Shown: positions 1-7,176 of the stretch, piece by piece
Layout: every line of letters starts with the position of its first letter
How positions within the stretch are numbered: the stretch's first letter is position 1
From: Beijerinckiaceae bacterium
Lineage (GTDB): Bacteria > Pseudomonadota > Alphaproteobacteria > Rhizobiales > Beijerinckiaceae
DNA: 13,288 nucleotides
Reading direction: 5' to 3'
NCBI GenBank assembly: GCA_027346205.1
Contig: DAIESR010000572.1
Location: 1-13,288 of the forward strand
The notes under the pieces: generated by a model
The model's database searches: none
Seen by the model: the letters and a program-made list of their open reading frames with translations, nothing else
What the model was told of the DNA's origin: nothing
Translations under genes and position numbers: made by a program

Positions 1-892
1 GCCGGAACGGGGTGATCAATCCGTTGACGCGATTGCCGCGTCCGGCTTCACCATCATCTCCCGCCTCGGCAGAGGTTCCGGTCACGGTGAGATAGATACT
101 GCCGGCAGCCAGATCATCGGCCGCGTTGACTTCCACACTCACTTCCGTCGCACCATATTTCTGTGCGGTCTGACGCGCGATTGCCGCGATTTCCCGCTTG
201 GCAACCTGATAGTCGGACAGGTCGGGCACAAATCGGTCCACGAGTGCACAGGCAATCGTAAGGTAAACATGCTCGCCTTGTCGAACGCCCATCACCTTGA
301 TGTCGCGCCCGATCTCCCGATGGGCGCCCTGAGCCGCTACCCCGAGTTCGTTTTCAACGGCATAGACGATCGTTTCGAGGCGGCTCAGCGGCGCATAACC
401 GACGCCGCAGGACGTGTCATTGGATAGACGTACCCGTCCTGGGCGCCGCGAGAACAGATCGCTGAGGTCAGCTGATCCGGGCCGGACCAAGTTGTGAACG
501 TTGATGTCATGTTTCGGATCAATGGTTTGGAAATGTTTTAAGAACCATTCAACGGCGACCTGATGCGCGAGTTCTTCGATGGGCAGATCCTTGCCCTGAA
601 AAGAGCCGGTCGCGCGGCCCGAGAGGAAAAGATCCATCGGTCGAGAAATCCCGCCGCCGCCAAATTGGGGCGAAGATGCACCTCCTGCGAGCAGGGCCTT
701 GTCCACATTATAGTGGAGCACCTCGCCGCATTCCGAGAGATAGAGGCGCGACAGCGCCAGACTCAATTGTTCGACGATTTCGTCGCAAATCGTGTCCGGG
801 TGACCAAGCCCCTTCCTCTCGACGATCTCGAGATCGAGAAAGTCACCCGTCGGATGATCGAAGTGGCGAAGGAAGAGACGCTCGGCCAACAT
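1..892 (-). CDS. Archaeal-type S-adenosylmethionine synthetase (methionine adenosyltransferase), 3' end outside the window
   Basis: The enzyme makes S-adenosylmethionine from methionine and ATP in the cytoplasm. The minus-strand frame is open from an ATG at 892 to the window edge, giving 297 residues. The archaeal family is about 400 residues, so roughly the last quarter is missing. Motifs typical of the archaeal family (PF01941), not of bacterial MetK, are VERKGLGHPDTICD (residues 24-37), YNVDKALLAGG (61-71), SGRATG (91-96), SNDTSCGVGYAPLSRLE (157-173), GRDIKVMG (195-202) and GDDGEAGRGNRVNGLITPF (278-296). The sequence stops inside the last of these. An AGAAGG stretch lies 9 bases before the ATG, which decides the start. 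The gene lies 126 bases downstream of the DUF4167 gene on the same strand. No frameshift is seen in the visible part. Whether a normal metK exists elsewhere cannot be seen. Confidence 0.93.
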   Translation of the reverse strand, partial: MLAERLFLRHFDHPTGDFLDLEIVERKGLGHPDTICDEIVEQLSLALSRLYLSECGEVLHYNVDKALLAGGASSPQFGGGGISRPMDLFLSGRATGSFQGKDLPIEELAHQVAVEWFLKHFQTIDPKHDINVHNLVRPGSADLSDLFSRRPGRVRLSNDTSCGVGYAPLSRLETIVYAVENELGVAAQGAHREIGRDIKVMGVRQGEHVYLTIACALVDRFVPDLSDYQVAKREIAAIARQTAQKYGATEVSVEVNAADDLAAGSIYLTVTGTSAEAGDDGEAGRGNRVNGLITPFR

Positions 893-1018
893 GAGTTCGG
901 TCCTTCTTTCACATCGCACCGATCGACGAGAGGGCGATGGCGGCGTACGGCTTCGAGAGGAACGAGGCCAGCAGTTGCCCGAAAGACATAGGCGGCGGAC
1001 GCCAAAAAACATCGGCGC

Positions 1019-1279
1019 TTAGGCTGCCGGCTGTTCGTTCATCGTCCGAAAGTAATGCTCTGCATGCTGGTAATAGTTCTCGATTTCGATTGCATCACAC
1101 GTCGATACCGCGTCGCGTGCGAGCGCCAGGTAGCGTTCATAGTTCTTCTTCGCATCCGCCAGCCGAGCTGATGCTGAGTTGCTTAGCTTCCGCTCCAGCG
1201 TGTTGGAACGGTTAGAATACGGCCCGGCGTCGGGGCCATGTCTACGCGTTTTCATATTTCTCTGTGAGCCATTTTGCAT
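1019..1279 (-). CDS. Small DUF4167-domain protein (86 aa)
   Basis: The protein has 86 residues and is nearly all one domain. After a short basic head (MQNGSQRNMKTRRHG), residues 16-82 resemble the alphaproteobacterial DUF4167 domain: a YSNRSN segment near the start, then ARLADAKKNYERYLALARDA (39-58) and IENYYQHAEHYFRTM (66-80). The usual domain ends in a similar 'ENYLQHAEHYFRI' helix. DUF4167 proteins are normally longer, with a disordered basic tail. The function of the family is not known to me; the basic head and helix pattern would fit nucleic-acid binding, but this is inference. The start at 1279 is chosen because GGAGG lies 6 bases upstream. The frame is open further upstream (to 1432), but that part looks like non-coding sequence. 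It could be co-transcribed with the MAT gene downstream. Confidence 0.72.
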   Translation of the reverse strand: MQNGSQRNMKTRRHGPDAGPYSNRSNTLERKLSNSASARLADAKKNYERYLALARDAVSTCDAIEIENYYQHAEHYFRTMNEQPAA

Positions 1280-1812
1280 GGCTGCCCTCCGTCTGTAGTG
1301 ATGGTTGATCTGTAGATTTGGACGGCGAAGGCGGTGCCACGTGGTGGTCTGCCATTGATCGTGACGCGGCTCCCAGCCGGGCAATCCGATTGCTTCATCA
1401 AGGCGTTCTCTATCAAGGCATTCTCTGCTCAATCAGAGCGCGCTGGCCTCGCAATGGGCGGCGCTTGCCCGCCGATGCTCTCGAAAGCCAAAATATCGAC
1501 GACGCCACCCGTCGGGGTGGTCGCGGTAAAGCAATCATAATGTCTCGATGAACGGGCCCCCCCTCGCGCTAGGCCCACGCTTCTCGCCATGGTCGCGAAA
1601 TGCTGACGAATATATAGGATCGAAGACGCGGACTATCAACAACGTCCCCCGCACGTTGGCGCGTCCATTGTGGGATTTTTTACTTCGTAAGAAATAGCGC
1701 GCATTTCCCGTGCGAGCATTCGGATCGACGATCGGTTCCCTGGCCGAAGAGGGCGGATGATCACACGCGCTGACAGGCGGCAATCTTCTTCGTAGAACGG
1801 GTGGACGCTGTC
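1280..1812. other. Gene-poor intergenic stretch between the DUF4167 gene and the mutM remnant
   Basis: There is no convincing gene in these 533 bases. Several short frames are open on both strands, but none has a ribosome binding site with a recognisable protein. The stretch separates genes that diverge (DUF4167/MAT leftwards, mutM remnant rightwards), so promoters for both directions should lie here; none could be placed with confidence. It contains a 15-bp tandem duplication (1397-1426). Confidence 0.5.
1397..1426. repeat. 15-bp tandem duplication with one mismatch
   Basis: The unit ATCAAGGCGTTCTCT (1397-1411) is followed directly by ATCAAGGCATTCTCT (1412-1426), differing at one base. It lies in non-coding DNA. 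A similar short tandem duplication (16 bp) breaks the mutM-like gene about 560 bases further on. Confidence 0.85.
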
Positions 1813-2635
1813 ATGCCTGAATTGCCCGATGTCGAAGGCTTCAAAGAGACGCTTGTAAAGAGTGCTCTGCGCAAGCCGATCGACGGCGTCGCCGTGCATG
1901 ATGCCCGCATCCTAGCCGGCCGCTCGGCCCAGACATTTGCAGCACAGCTACGAGGCGCCAAGCTCATGGCGGCCCGGCGCCATGGCAAGTATCTCATGGC
2001 ACAAGTATCTCATGGCAAATGTCGATCGCCGCGGCTGGCTGGTCCTGCATTTCGGCATGACCTGAGCTCTCCATTTCATCCCAAAAAAGCGCCGAAGAGC
2101 CGCCTTACACGCGCGTGCGTAATCGACTTCGACGACGATGGCTCTCTTGCCTATACCAACAAGAGGATGATCGGACGCATGAGCTTTGATCAAAGACGCG
2201 GCCGATTTCATTGCGCAGGAAAAACTCGGACCGGATGCGCTCGATCCGAAGTTGGATTTTCAAGCGTTCAAAACGGCTGTGGCCAGCGTCAAGCGTAATG
2301 CAAAATCGGTCTTGATGGATCAACAAATCATCGCGGGCATCGGCAATAATTTTTCTGACGATATCCTGTTTCAGGCGCGCATCAATCCATCTGTGCGCAT
2401 GGACGAGCTTTCTGCGAGCGCGCTTGAGCGCTTGTTTCTAACCATGCGCAAGGTGCTCGAGGCGGCAATTGTCTCTGGTGCCGGCTCGGAAGAATTCGTC
2501 ACACGCATGCCCAAAGGCTCTCTCTTGCCCGAACGCAAGAAAGGCGGCCGGTGCCCGCGCTGCGGATCGCTGCTGAAGATGTTCAAACTAGGCGGCCGCA
2601 CCGCCTATTGCTGCCCTAACTGTCAGAACTGCTGA
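1813..2635 (+). pseudogene. mutM-like: Broken formamidopyrimidine-DNA glycosylase (MutM/Fpg family) gene
   Basis: Intact members excise oxidised purines such as 8-oxoguanine from DNA. All the family landmarks are present but in three reading frames. The start PELPDVEG (catalytic Pro and Glu just after Met, ATG at 1813) and RRHGKYLMA are in frame 1. From 2018 the family sequence WLVLHFGMT continues one frame over. FHPKKAPKSRL onward (about 2074) returns to frame 1 as far as NKRMIGRMS. From about 2186 a third frame carries DAADFIAQEKLGPDALD, the helix-two-turn-helix part (MDQQIIAGIGNNFSDDILFQ) and the zinc finger CPRCGSLLK...CCPNCQ. The lesions are a perfect 16-bp tandem duplication (1986-2017), loss of about one base near 2062-2066 with a resulting TGA, and about one extra T near 2185-2187. 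Frame 1 alone would stop at 2298 without the DNA-binding domains. Sequencing error could explain single-base shifts, but hardly the 16-bp duplication. Confidence 0.88.
1986..2017. repeat. Perfect 16-bp tandem duplication inside the mutM-like gene
   Basis: CAAGTATCTCATGGCA occurs twice with no gap (1986-2001 and 2002-2017). Sixteen is not a multiple of three, so the second copy shifts the frame. Removing one copy restores KYLMANVDRRGWLVLHFGMT, which matches the family. Confidence 0.95.
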
Positions 2636-2831
2636 TCGTCATGAGGCCGGTCTGCCGTGCATGAACGGCTGCGAAGGCTTCATGCCGGAAGCGCTTCTGT
2701 CCGGCCAGCTTAAGCATAAGTGCTGGCCATTGATGCTGATCAAAGTCAGCCTGACACAAGTTGGTAAAGTGCCTCCAATCGCCCGCGAACACCGCCTATG
2801 ACCTATACTGCTGTTACTGCTGTGTCTGTGC

Positions 2832-3194
2832 ATGGAGAGAAATGTGGCCGATCATCCAAGCTGCACATGGACTGGTGCATCCGGCAACAAATATATTTAC
2901 GAGGTCCGTACACGCCGTCCGAAGCTGACGCTCAACGAGCCATGCAACTTCATCTATGCCAAACTGGACGGGCAAAGGAGATGGGTGCCGATCTATATCG
3001 GTCTCGGGGACCTGCCGCAGAGGGCGGACGTTGACCCTCACGCCGTCACATGCATCGATGCGAAAGGCGCGACCCATGTACATGTCCATGTGGTTGCCGA
3101 TCGCGACGACCGAATGGCGGAAGTAAATGACCTGCTTGAGAATTTCCCCCAGGCCTATGAGCCGGACGGCTGCAACGAGCAGAAGGCTAGCTGA
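2832..3194 (+). CDS. Small GIY-YIG-like protein (120 aa)
   Basis: I recognise this as one of the small conserved hypothetical proteins beginning with a WTGxSGNKYxY segment (residues 13-23 here). The middle resembles the GIY-YIG nuclease fold: FIY at 40-42 and IYIG at 54-57, with 12 residues between the two tyrosine motifs. Next come an Arg at 64 and a segment GATHVHVHVV (79-88). Glu97 (RMAEVNDLLENF) stands where the catalytic Glu of the fold would be. The first glycine of GIY is replaced, and no clear Asn follows at the usual end, so nuclease activity is uncertain. A GTG at 2844 is a likely alternative start because GGAGAG lies 4 bases before it, while the ATG at 2832 has no good ribosome binding site. 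It reads in the same direction as amrS, 33 bases upstream of it. Confidence 0.68.
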   Translation: MERNVADHPSCTWTGASGNKYIYEVRTRRPKLTLNEPCNFIYAKLDGQRRWVPIYIGLGDLPQRADVDPHAVTCIDAKGATHVHVHVVADRDDRMAEVNDLLENFPQAYEPDGCNEQKAS

Positions 3195-3227
3195 GTGTTG
3201 AGTCCGTCTCGGCATTGAGAAGATACG

Positions 3228-4346
3228 ATGGCAGAGCCATTTGAATCTCACCCTGCGCGATATTGGCACAAGCTTACGGACGGCCGCGTGCAATGCGATC
3301 TGTGCCCACGTCTCTGCAAGCTGCATGAAGGGCAGCGCGCATTTTGCTTTGTTCGCGCACGCCAGGATGATCAGATCGTGTTGACCACTTACGGCCGTTC
3401 AAGTGGCTTTTGCGTTGATCCGGTCGAGAAGAAGGCGCTCAATCATTTCTTTCCGGGAACATCAGCGCTGTCGTTTGGAACGAGCGGCTGTAATCTCGGC
3501 TGCAAGTTTTGCCAGAACTGGGACATCAGCAAGGCGCGCGAATTCGACGTGCTTGCCGAGCGCGCAAGCCCCGAGAACATTGCCCAGAAAGCGCAGGAGC
3601 TCGGCTGTCCCAGCGTAGCCTATACCTACAATGATCCCACAATTTTCCACGAATATGCGATCGACACGGCGATCGCTTGCCATGCCCGCGGGATCAAGAG
3701 CATCGCAGTGACCGCCGGCTACGTCTGCCCTGAGCCGCGCACCGAATTTTATCGCCATATGGATGCGGCGAATATCGACCTGAAAGGCTTTACCGAGGCC
3801 TTTTATGAGAAGGTCTGTTATGCGCATCTGCAGCCGGTTCTGGATACGCTCGCCTATGTGAAGCGCGAGACGTCGGTCTGGCTTGAGATCACCACTCTGC
3901 TTATTCCCGGCCTCAACGACTCGGATGCGGAACTTGAGCAAATGACGCAATGGGTCGTCGAGGCTCTCGGTCCGGACGTGCCATGGCACTTCACCGCTTT
4001 CCATCCCGATTGGCGGATGAGAGATATTATGCCAACGCCAGCTGCAACATTGTCTCGTGCCCGTGCCATCGCGATGAAGAACGGCGTGCGTTACGCCTTT
4101 ACAGGAAATATTCGTGACCCAGCCGGGCAAGCGACCTACTGCCACAATTGCCAGGCCCTGCTGATTGGACGCGATCAGTACGAGATCACGGCTTGGCATC
4201 TGACTGCCGATGGCAAGTGCGACACATGCGGCAGCGCTTGTGCCGGCGTATTTGAGTCCTCGCCGGGCCGATGGGGCTCAGGACGCATGCCTGTCTCGAT
4301 GACGTCATCCTTGCGGCAATCATTTCACGCGCCCGAGGATTTTTGA
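3228..4346 (+). CDS. amrS: AmmeMemoRadiSam-system radical SAM enzyme (AmrS family)
   Basis: This is a 372-residue cytoplasmic radical SAM protein of the AmrS family, related to pyruvate formate-lyase-activating enzymes. The iron-sulfur motif CNLGCKFC (Cys88, 92, 95) binds the cluster that cleaves AdoMet. The N-terminal Cys-rich segment CDLCPRLC...FC (Cys23, 26, 30, 40), TSGCNLGCKFCQNWDISK, the YTYNDPTIFHEYA segment and the HFTAFHPDWRM segment are typical of the family. A C-terminal part adds CHNC (305-308) and CDTCGSAC (331-338), possibly for another metal or cluster. The ATG at 3228 has GAGAAG just upstream. In many genomes the gene has neighbours for AmmeMemoRadiSam proteins A and B (AMMECR1- and MEMO1-like); neither is present nearby. 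The substrate of the family is not established to my knowledge. A 63-residue gene begins one base after its stop. Confidence 0.93.
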   Translation: MAEPFESHPARYWHKLTDGRVQCDLCPRLCKLHEGQRAFCFVRARQDDQIVLTTYGRSSGFCVDPVEKKALNHFFPGTSALSFGTSGCNLGCKFCQNWDISKAREFDVLAERASPENIAQKAQELGCPSVAYTYNDPTIFHEYAIDTAIACHARGIKSIAVTAGYVCPEPRTEFYRHMDAANIDLKGFTEAFYEKVCYAHLQPVLDTLAYVKRETSVWLEITTLLIPGLNDSDAELEQMTQWVVEALGPDVPWHFTAFHPDWRMRDIMPTPAATLSRARAIAMKNGVRYAFTGNIRDPAGQATYCHNCQALLIGRDQYEITAWHLTADGKCDTCGSACAGVFESSPGRWGSGRMPVSMTSSLRQSFHAPEDF

Positions 4347-4347
4347 A

Positions 4348-4539
4348 ATGAAACCCGAACACAATGCGCGACGCGCAATTATCCGAGAGTGGATGTCGCT
4401 TTCACGGGACAAGCGACAGACGCAAGACCAAGCCGCAGCCTTTGTGCGGAAAGCGATTGAGAAATACCAGTTCCGTTGTAGCGGCGATCGGTTCCAGAGA
4501 ATCATCGCCTGGCTATTGCCGCGCATCGGCAAGCCTTAG
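4348..4539 (+). CDS. Conserved small hypothetical protein (63 aa)
   Basis: The ATG follows the amrS stop codon by a single base, so translation is probably coupled to amrS. The 63-residue product is basic and likely helical, with no signal peptide or membrane segment. The pattern REWMSLSRDKRQTQDQAAAF followed by FRCSGDRFQRIIAWLLPRIG looks like a family of short hypothetical proteins I associate with Hyphomicrobiales. Its function is not known to me. Support comes from the tight spacing, the polar/hydrophobic pattern and the sensible ending; a chance frame cannot be fully excluded. Confidence 0.6.
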   Translation: MKPEHNARRAIIREWMSLSRDKRQTQDQAAAFVRKAIEKYQFRCSGDRFQRIIAWLLPRIGKP

Positions 4540-4622
4540 TTCCGCACTGTGCGTTTGTTTACGATGATCACATGAGTCGAGCGCTGCCGATCGTGGCTGC
4601 GCTCTATGAAAGGAGACGAGTC

Positions 4623-5957
4623 GTGGCCCTTTCACCTCCGGCAGAGCGCAATCGCGAAACCACTATTCATGAAGTGGCGAAGGAGCTCCGTGCAGCCGGC
4701 GAGCATCTTCCGGCGCCCGAACATGAGGGCTTCGGCGCCTTTTTCGACCGTTTCGGGGGCGCCAAGGTCGTTTTGCTTGGCGAATCGACCCATGGCACTT
4801 CGGAGTTCTATCGAGCGCGGGCGGCGATCACGCAGCGCCTCGTCGAGCAGCACGGCTTCACCATCGTCGCGGTCGAGGCGGACTGGCCTGATGCTGCGAG
4901 TATTGATCGCTATGTGCGTCACCGCCCGCCCGAACCTACGTTGGAACCGCCCTTTGCCAGATTCCCGAGCTGGATGTGGTCCAATCTCGAAGTGCGAGAA
5001 TTCGTCGGCCGGCTGCGCCAGCACAATGAAAGCCGGCCCAGGGAGAAGCGGGTCGAGTTTCGCGGCCTCGACGTCTACAGTCTTCGCAGCTCCATCGCCG
5101 CCGTGCTCGCCTATCTCGATCGGGTCGACCCAGAGCGCGCCAAGGCCGCGCGCGAGCGCTATGGCTGCCTCACGCCTTGGCAGAGCGATCCCAGCCGCTA
5201 TGGCGTAGCCGGCCGTTCTGGCGGCGAACGCTGCGAGAATGAGGTCGCTGCCCAGCTGACGGAGCTGCTGGATCGCCGGCTCGACTATCTACGGCATGAC
5301 GGCGAGGCCTATTTCGACGCAGCGCAAAATGCCCGCATCGTTCGCGCGGCCGAGCAATATTACCGGACCATGTATCGCGGCTCGACGGAGTCCTGGAATC
5401 TGCGCGACCGCCACATGTTCAACACCTTGCTCTACGTCATGCAGCAGCGCGGGCCCGACGCCAAGGCAGTGGTATGGGCGCATAATTCGCATATCGGCAA
5501 TGCGGCCGCGACGTCGATGGGCTGGGCCGGCGAGTTCAATATTGGCGAGCTGTGTCGCAATGGCTTTCGCGACGAGGCCGTTTTGATCGGCTTCGACACC
5601 GACCGCGGCACTGTCGCGGCGGCCTCCGACTGGGGTGCGCCGATGGAGATCAAATCCGTGCTGCCGGCGCGCGAGGACAGCTATGAATACCTGTTCCGCA
5701 AGTCCGGGCTCGCCCGATCCTTGACCGATTGGAGGTCTGCCCGCCGCGACCTACGCGATGCGCTCACGAGTCCGCGGCTTGAGCGGGCCATCGGCGTGGT
5801 GTATCGGCCGGACACGGAGGTCCTCAGCCATTATTTCGAAGCCGTCTTGCCCGAGCAATTCGACGCCTATGTCTGGTTCGAGGACACAGGCGCCGTGACG
5901 CCGCTTCCCGCAGAACATGCCGAAGGCGCTCCGGAGACCTACCCCTTCGGGCTGTGA
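4623..5957 (+). CDS. Erythromycin esterase family protein
   Basis: A 444-residue protein of the erythromycin esterase family (PF05139). EreA/EreB members open the lactone ring of macrolides, but most chromosomal relatives have unknown substrates, so resistance should not be assumed. Key motifs are LLGESTHGTSEFYRAR (residues 51-66, with the conserved Glu and His), VAVEADWPDAASIDRYV, FRGLDVYSL, WAHNSHIGN (about 284-292) and GFDTDRGTVAAASDWGAPME. No signal peptide is seen. The start is taken as GTG 4623 because AAAGGAG lies 7 bases before it. The frame is open upstream to an ATG at 4572, which would add 17 residues but has no good ribosome binding site. The gap to the preceding small gene is 83 bases, so co-transcription with amrS is possible. 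Length and motifs show no damage. Confidence 0.88.
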   Translation: MALSPPAERNRETTIHEVAKELRAAGEHLPAPEHEGFGAFFDRFGGAKVVLLGESTHGTSEFYRARAAITQRLVEQHGFTIVAVEADWPDAASIDRYVRHRPPEPTLEPPFARFPSWMWSNLEVREFVGRLRQHNESRPREKRVEFRGLDVYSLRSSIAAVLAYLDRVDPERAKAARERYGCLTPWQSDPSRYGVAGRSGGERCENEVAAQLTELLDRRLDYLRHDGEAYFDAAQNARIVRAAEQYYRTMYRGSTESWNLRDRHMFNTLLYVMQQRGPDAKAVVWAHNSHIGNAAATSMGWAGEFNIGELCRNGFRDEAVLIGFDTDRGTVAAASDWGAPMEIKSVLPAREDSYEYLFRKSGLARSLTDWRSARRDLRDALTSPRLERAIGVVYRPDTEVLSHYFEAVLPEQFDAYVWFEDTGAVTPLPAEHAEGAPETYPFGL

Positions 5958-6065
5958 TCATTGGTCTCGAAGGGCGGGCGACTTGCGAATTCACCTACCC
6001 GCAGCGTTTCGTAGGAATCCCTGGCACGCCAGCGAACCCCCTCGAAGGCAGGCAGGACACGGCCA

Positions 6066-6110
6066 GATCACGATGACTTTGGATTGAACCAATCCAAAGT
6101 CATCGTGATC
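6066..6110. repeat. Perfect 21-bp inverted repeat with 3-base loop
   Basis: The left arm 6066-6086 (GATCACGATGACTTTGGATT plus G) and the right arm 6090-6110 match without any mismatch around the loop AAC. It lies 108 bases after the esterase stop. No T-run follows on either strand, so it is not a classical intrinsic terminator, though a hairpin of this size could protect or end a transcript. The same kind of palindrome next to a REP-like unit occurs in rhizobial genomes as far as I recall; this is from memory, not from a search. Confidence 0.92.
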
Positions 6111-6123
6111 GATTCCCATAAAT

Positions 6124-6176
6124 TAGAACGGGACGCTGGCGGAAAACCCGTTCCCACTTTTCCTCACCCCGCTCTA
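6124..6176. repeat. REP-like palindromic element
   Basis: The outer arms TAGAACGGG and CCGCTCTA form an imperfect palindrome. The centre GGCGGAAAACCCGTTCCCAC followed by TTTTCC contains the GGAAAAC...GTTCCCACTTTTCC core of REP/RIME-type repeats in rhizobia. It is 13 bases from the perfect inverted repeat, so the two may be one composite element. Confidence 0.7.
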
Positions 6177-6180
6177 GCGT

Positions 6181-6420
6181 CTAGATCAGTTGCACTTCGA
6201 CCTGAGCCCGGTCCGACGGTGCCAAATTCGCATTGACAAATAGGTCGTGGGTTGGCGCCATGACGTCGCGCATGGCGGCTCTCCGAATTTGGACAAGCTC
6301 GACATAGTCAATTACGTCGACTTCGCTGCGCGATTGCGGCTCTCGTCGACGATCGCTTCCAGGAGGTGATGCTGGGGCGCCACTGAAATTTCGAGCGCTA
6401 CGGTTTTTCCAAAACGTGCT
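6181..6420 (-). pseudogene. Possible remnant of a coding sequence, family not recognised
   Basis: On the minus strand one frame reads FGKTVALEISVAPQHHLL then EAIVDESRNRAAKST and stops at TAA. The adjacent frame then reads DVIDYVELVQIRRAAMRD and on to LAPSDRAQVEVQLI with a TAG at 6181-6183. Both pieces look protein-like and the switch lies near 6320, as expected from a frameshift in an old gene. I do not recognise the family. This could equally be chance, as there is no start or ribosome binding site and the piece is short. Confidence 0.22.
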
Positions 6421-7176
6421 CTAACTTGCCACGCAACAACTCTGCGTTCTTGATTGTCCCATCTGCGATTGTACACCGGCCGACGGTCGAATTTCAGCGA
6501 TGGGTCACCACCGGCTGCTCCGTGAATGACCCTTTCGGGAGACAGATTGACGCCGCGAACGTCGCCTTTGGGTCAAACCGAGACCGTTGGGCCAAATGAA
6601 ATGAACGTCCACTTCTGCGTTCCAATGGTCCAAAGCAGACCGACTGCTTGCGGCCCACTCCGATCATCCAGAGCGTGCGTTCGAATGTCGGCTGTTGACG
6701 CATCGGCGCCGGTTGGCTCCGTGCCTGAAAAGTCTGCTTCGGGAAAGTAAGGCAATCTATTTTTTCGCTGCCGAAAATTTTGCAATGCTTGCGCGAAATT
6801 CTCCCGTAAAAGTTGGCGAAAGGGAACCAAACCACAGAACGAAAATGGAAAATGGGAACCGGCGGGGCCTCAGATTTTAGTCATAGACGAAAAATCATTT
6901 CAGATCATAAGGCTAGGCAATTTATGCGATTCCGCCCCTGGCACCATCGCCTCTTTTCATAGCAGAATATAGCCGCTAGAATTACTCGATCCCTTTTCGA
7001 TATTAGCCTCGTAGCGACACTTGATTTCCGTCACTCCGCCCACGCGAAGAGTGACAGCGCCTATTCCGAAACGACCGAGGAAACGCTTGGCGAGGACGCG
7101 CTCGGCAAGATGAAAGATGAGAGTTCCACCGTTGCGTGCCGCGTCGGCGATTGCCGCCAATAGTCGGGAAACACAA

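Larger units (their letters stand above)
5958..7176. other. 1.2-kb gene-poor region with palindromes and degraded sequence
   Basis: No intact gene is recognisable here on either strand. Visible content, left to right: a perfect 21-bp inverted repeat (6066-6110), a REP-like palindrome (6124-6176), a minus-strand stretch with coding-like sequence in two frames (6181-6420), a degenerate word starting with GAACGTC or a near variant at 6558, 6603 and 6683, and AT-richer DNA around 6750-6910. Short open frames here lack ribosome binding sites and family motifs. It reads as a place where repeats and gene remains have collected. Confidence 0.55.

Noticed and set aside
563..991. A 142-residue plus-strand open frame
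   Set aside because: It is antisense to the archaeal-type MAT gene, which has all its motifs on the minus strand.
1318..1551. Open frames in the gap before the mutM remnant, including a 68-residue plus-strand frame
   Set aside because: No ribosome binding site and no recognisable family; the frame contains the 15-bp duplication and looks non-coding.
3462..4199. A 245-residue minus-strand open frame
   Set aside because: It is antisense to amrS and has no family motifs.
6066..6110. The 21-bp inverted repeat as an intrinsic terminator of the esterase gene
   Set aside because: No T-run follows on either strand and it is more than 100 bases after the stop, so it is listed as a repeat instead.
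6494..6835. A 113-residue minus-strand open frame in the gene-poor region
   Set aside because: It runs through the degenerate repeated words and has no start signal or domain; similar spurious proteins arise from dispersed non-coding repeats.
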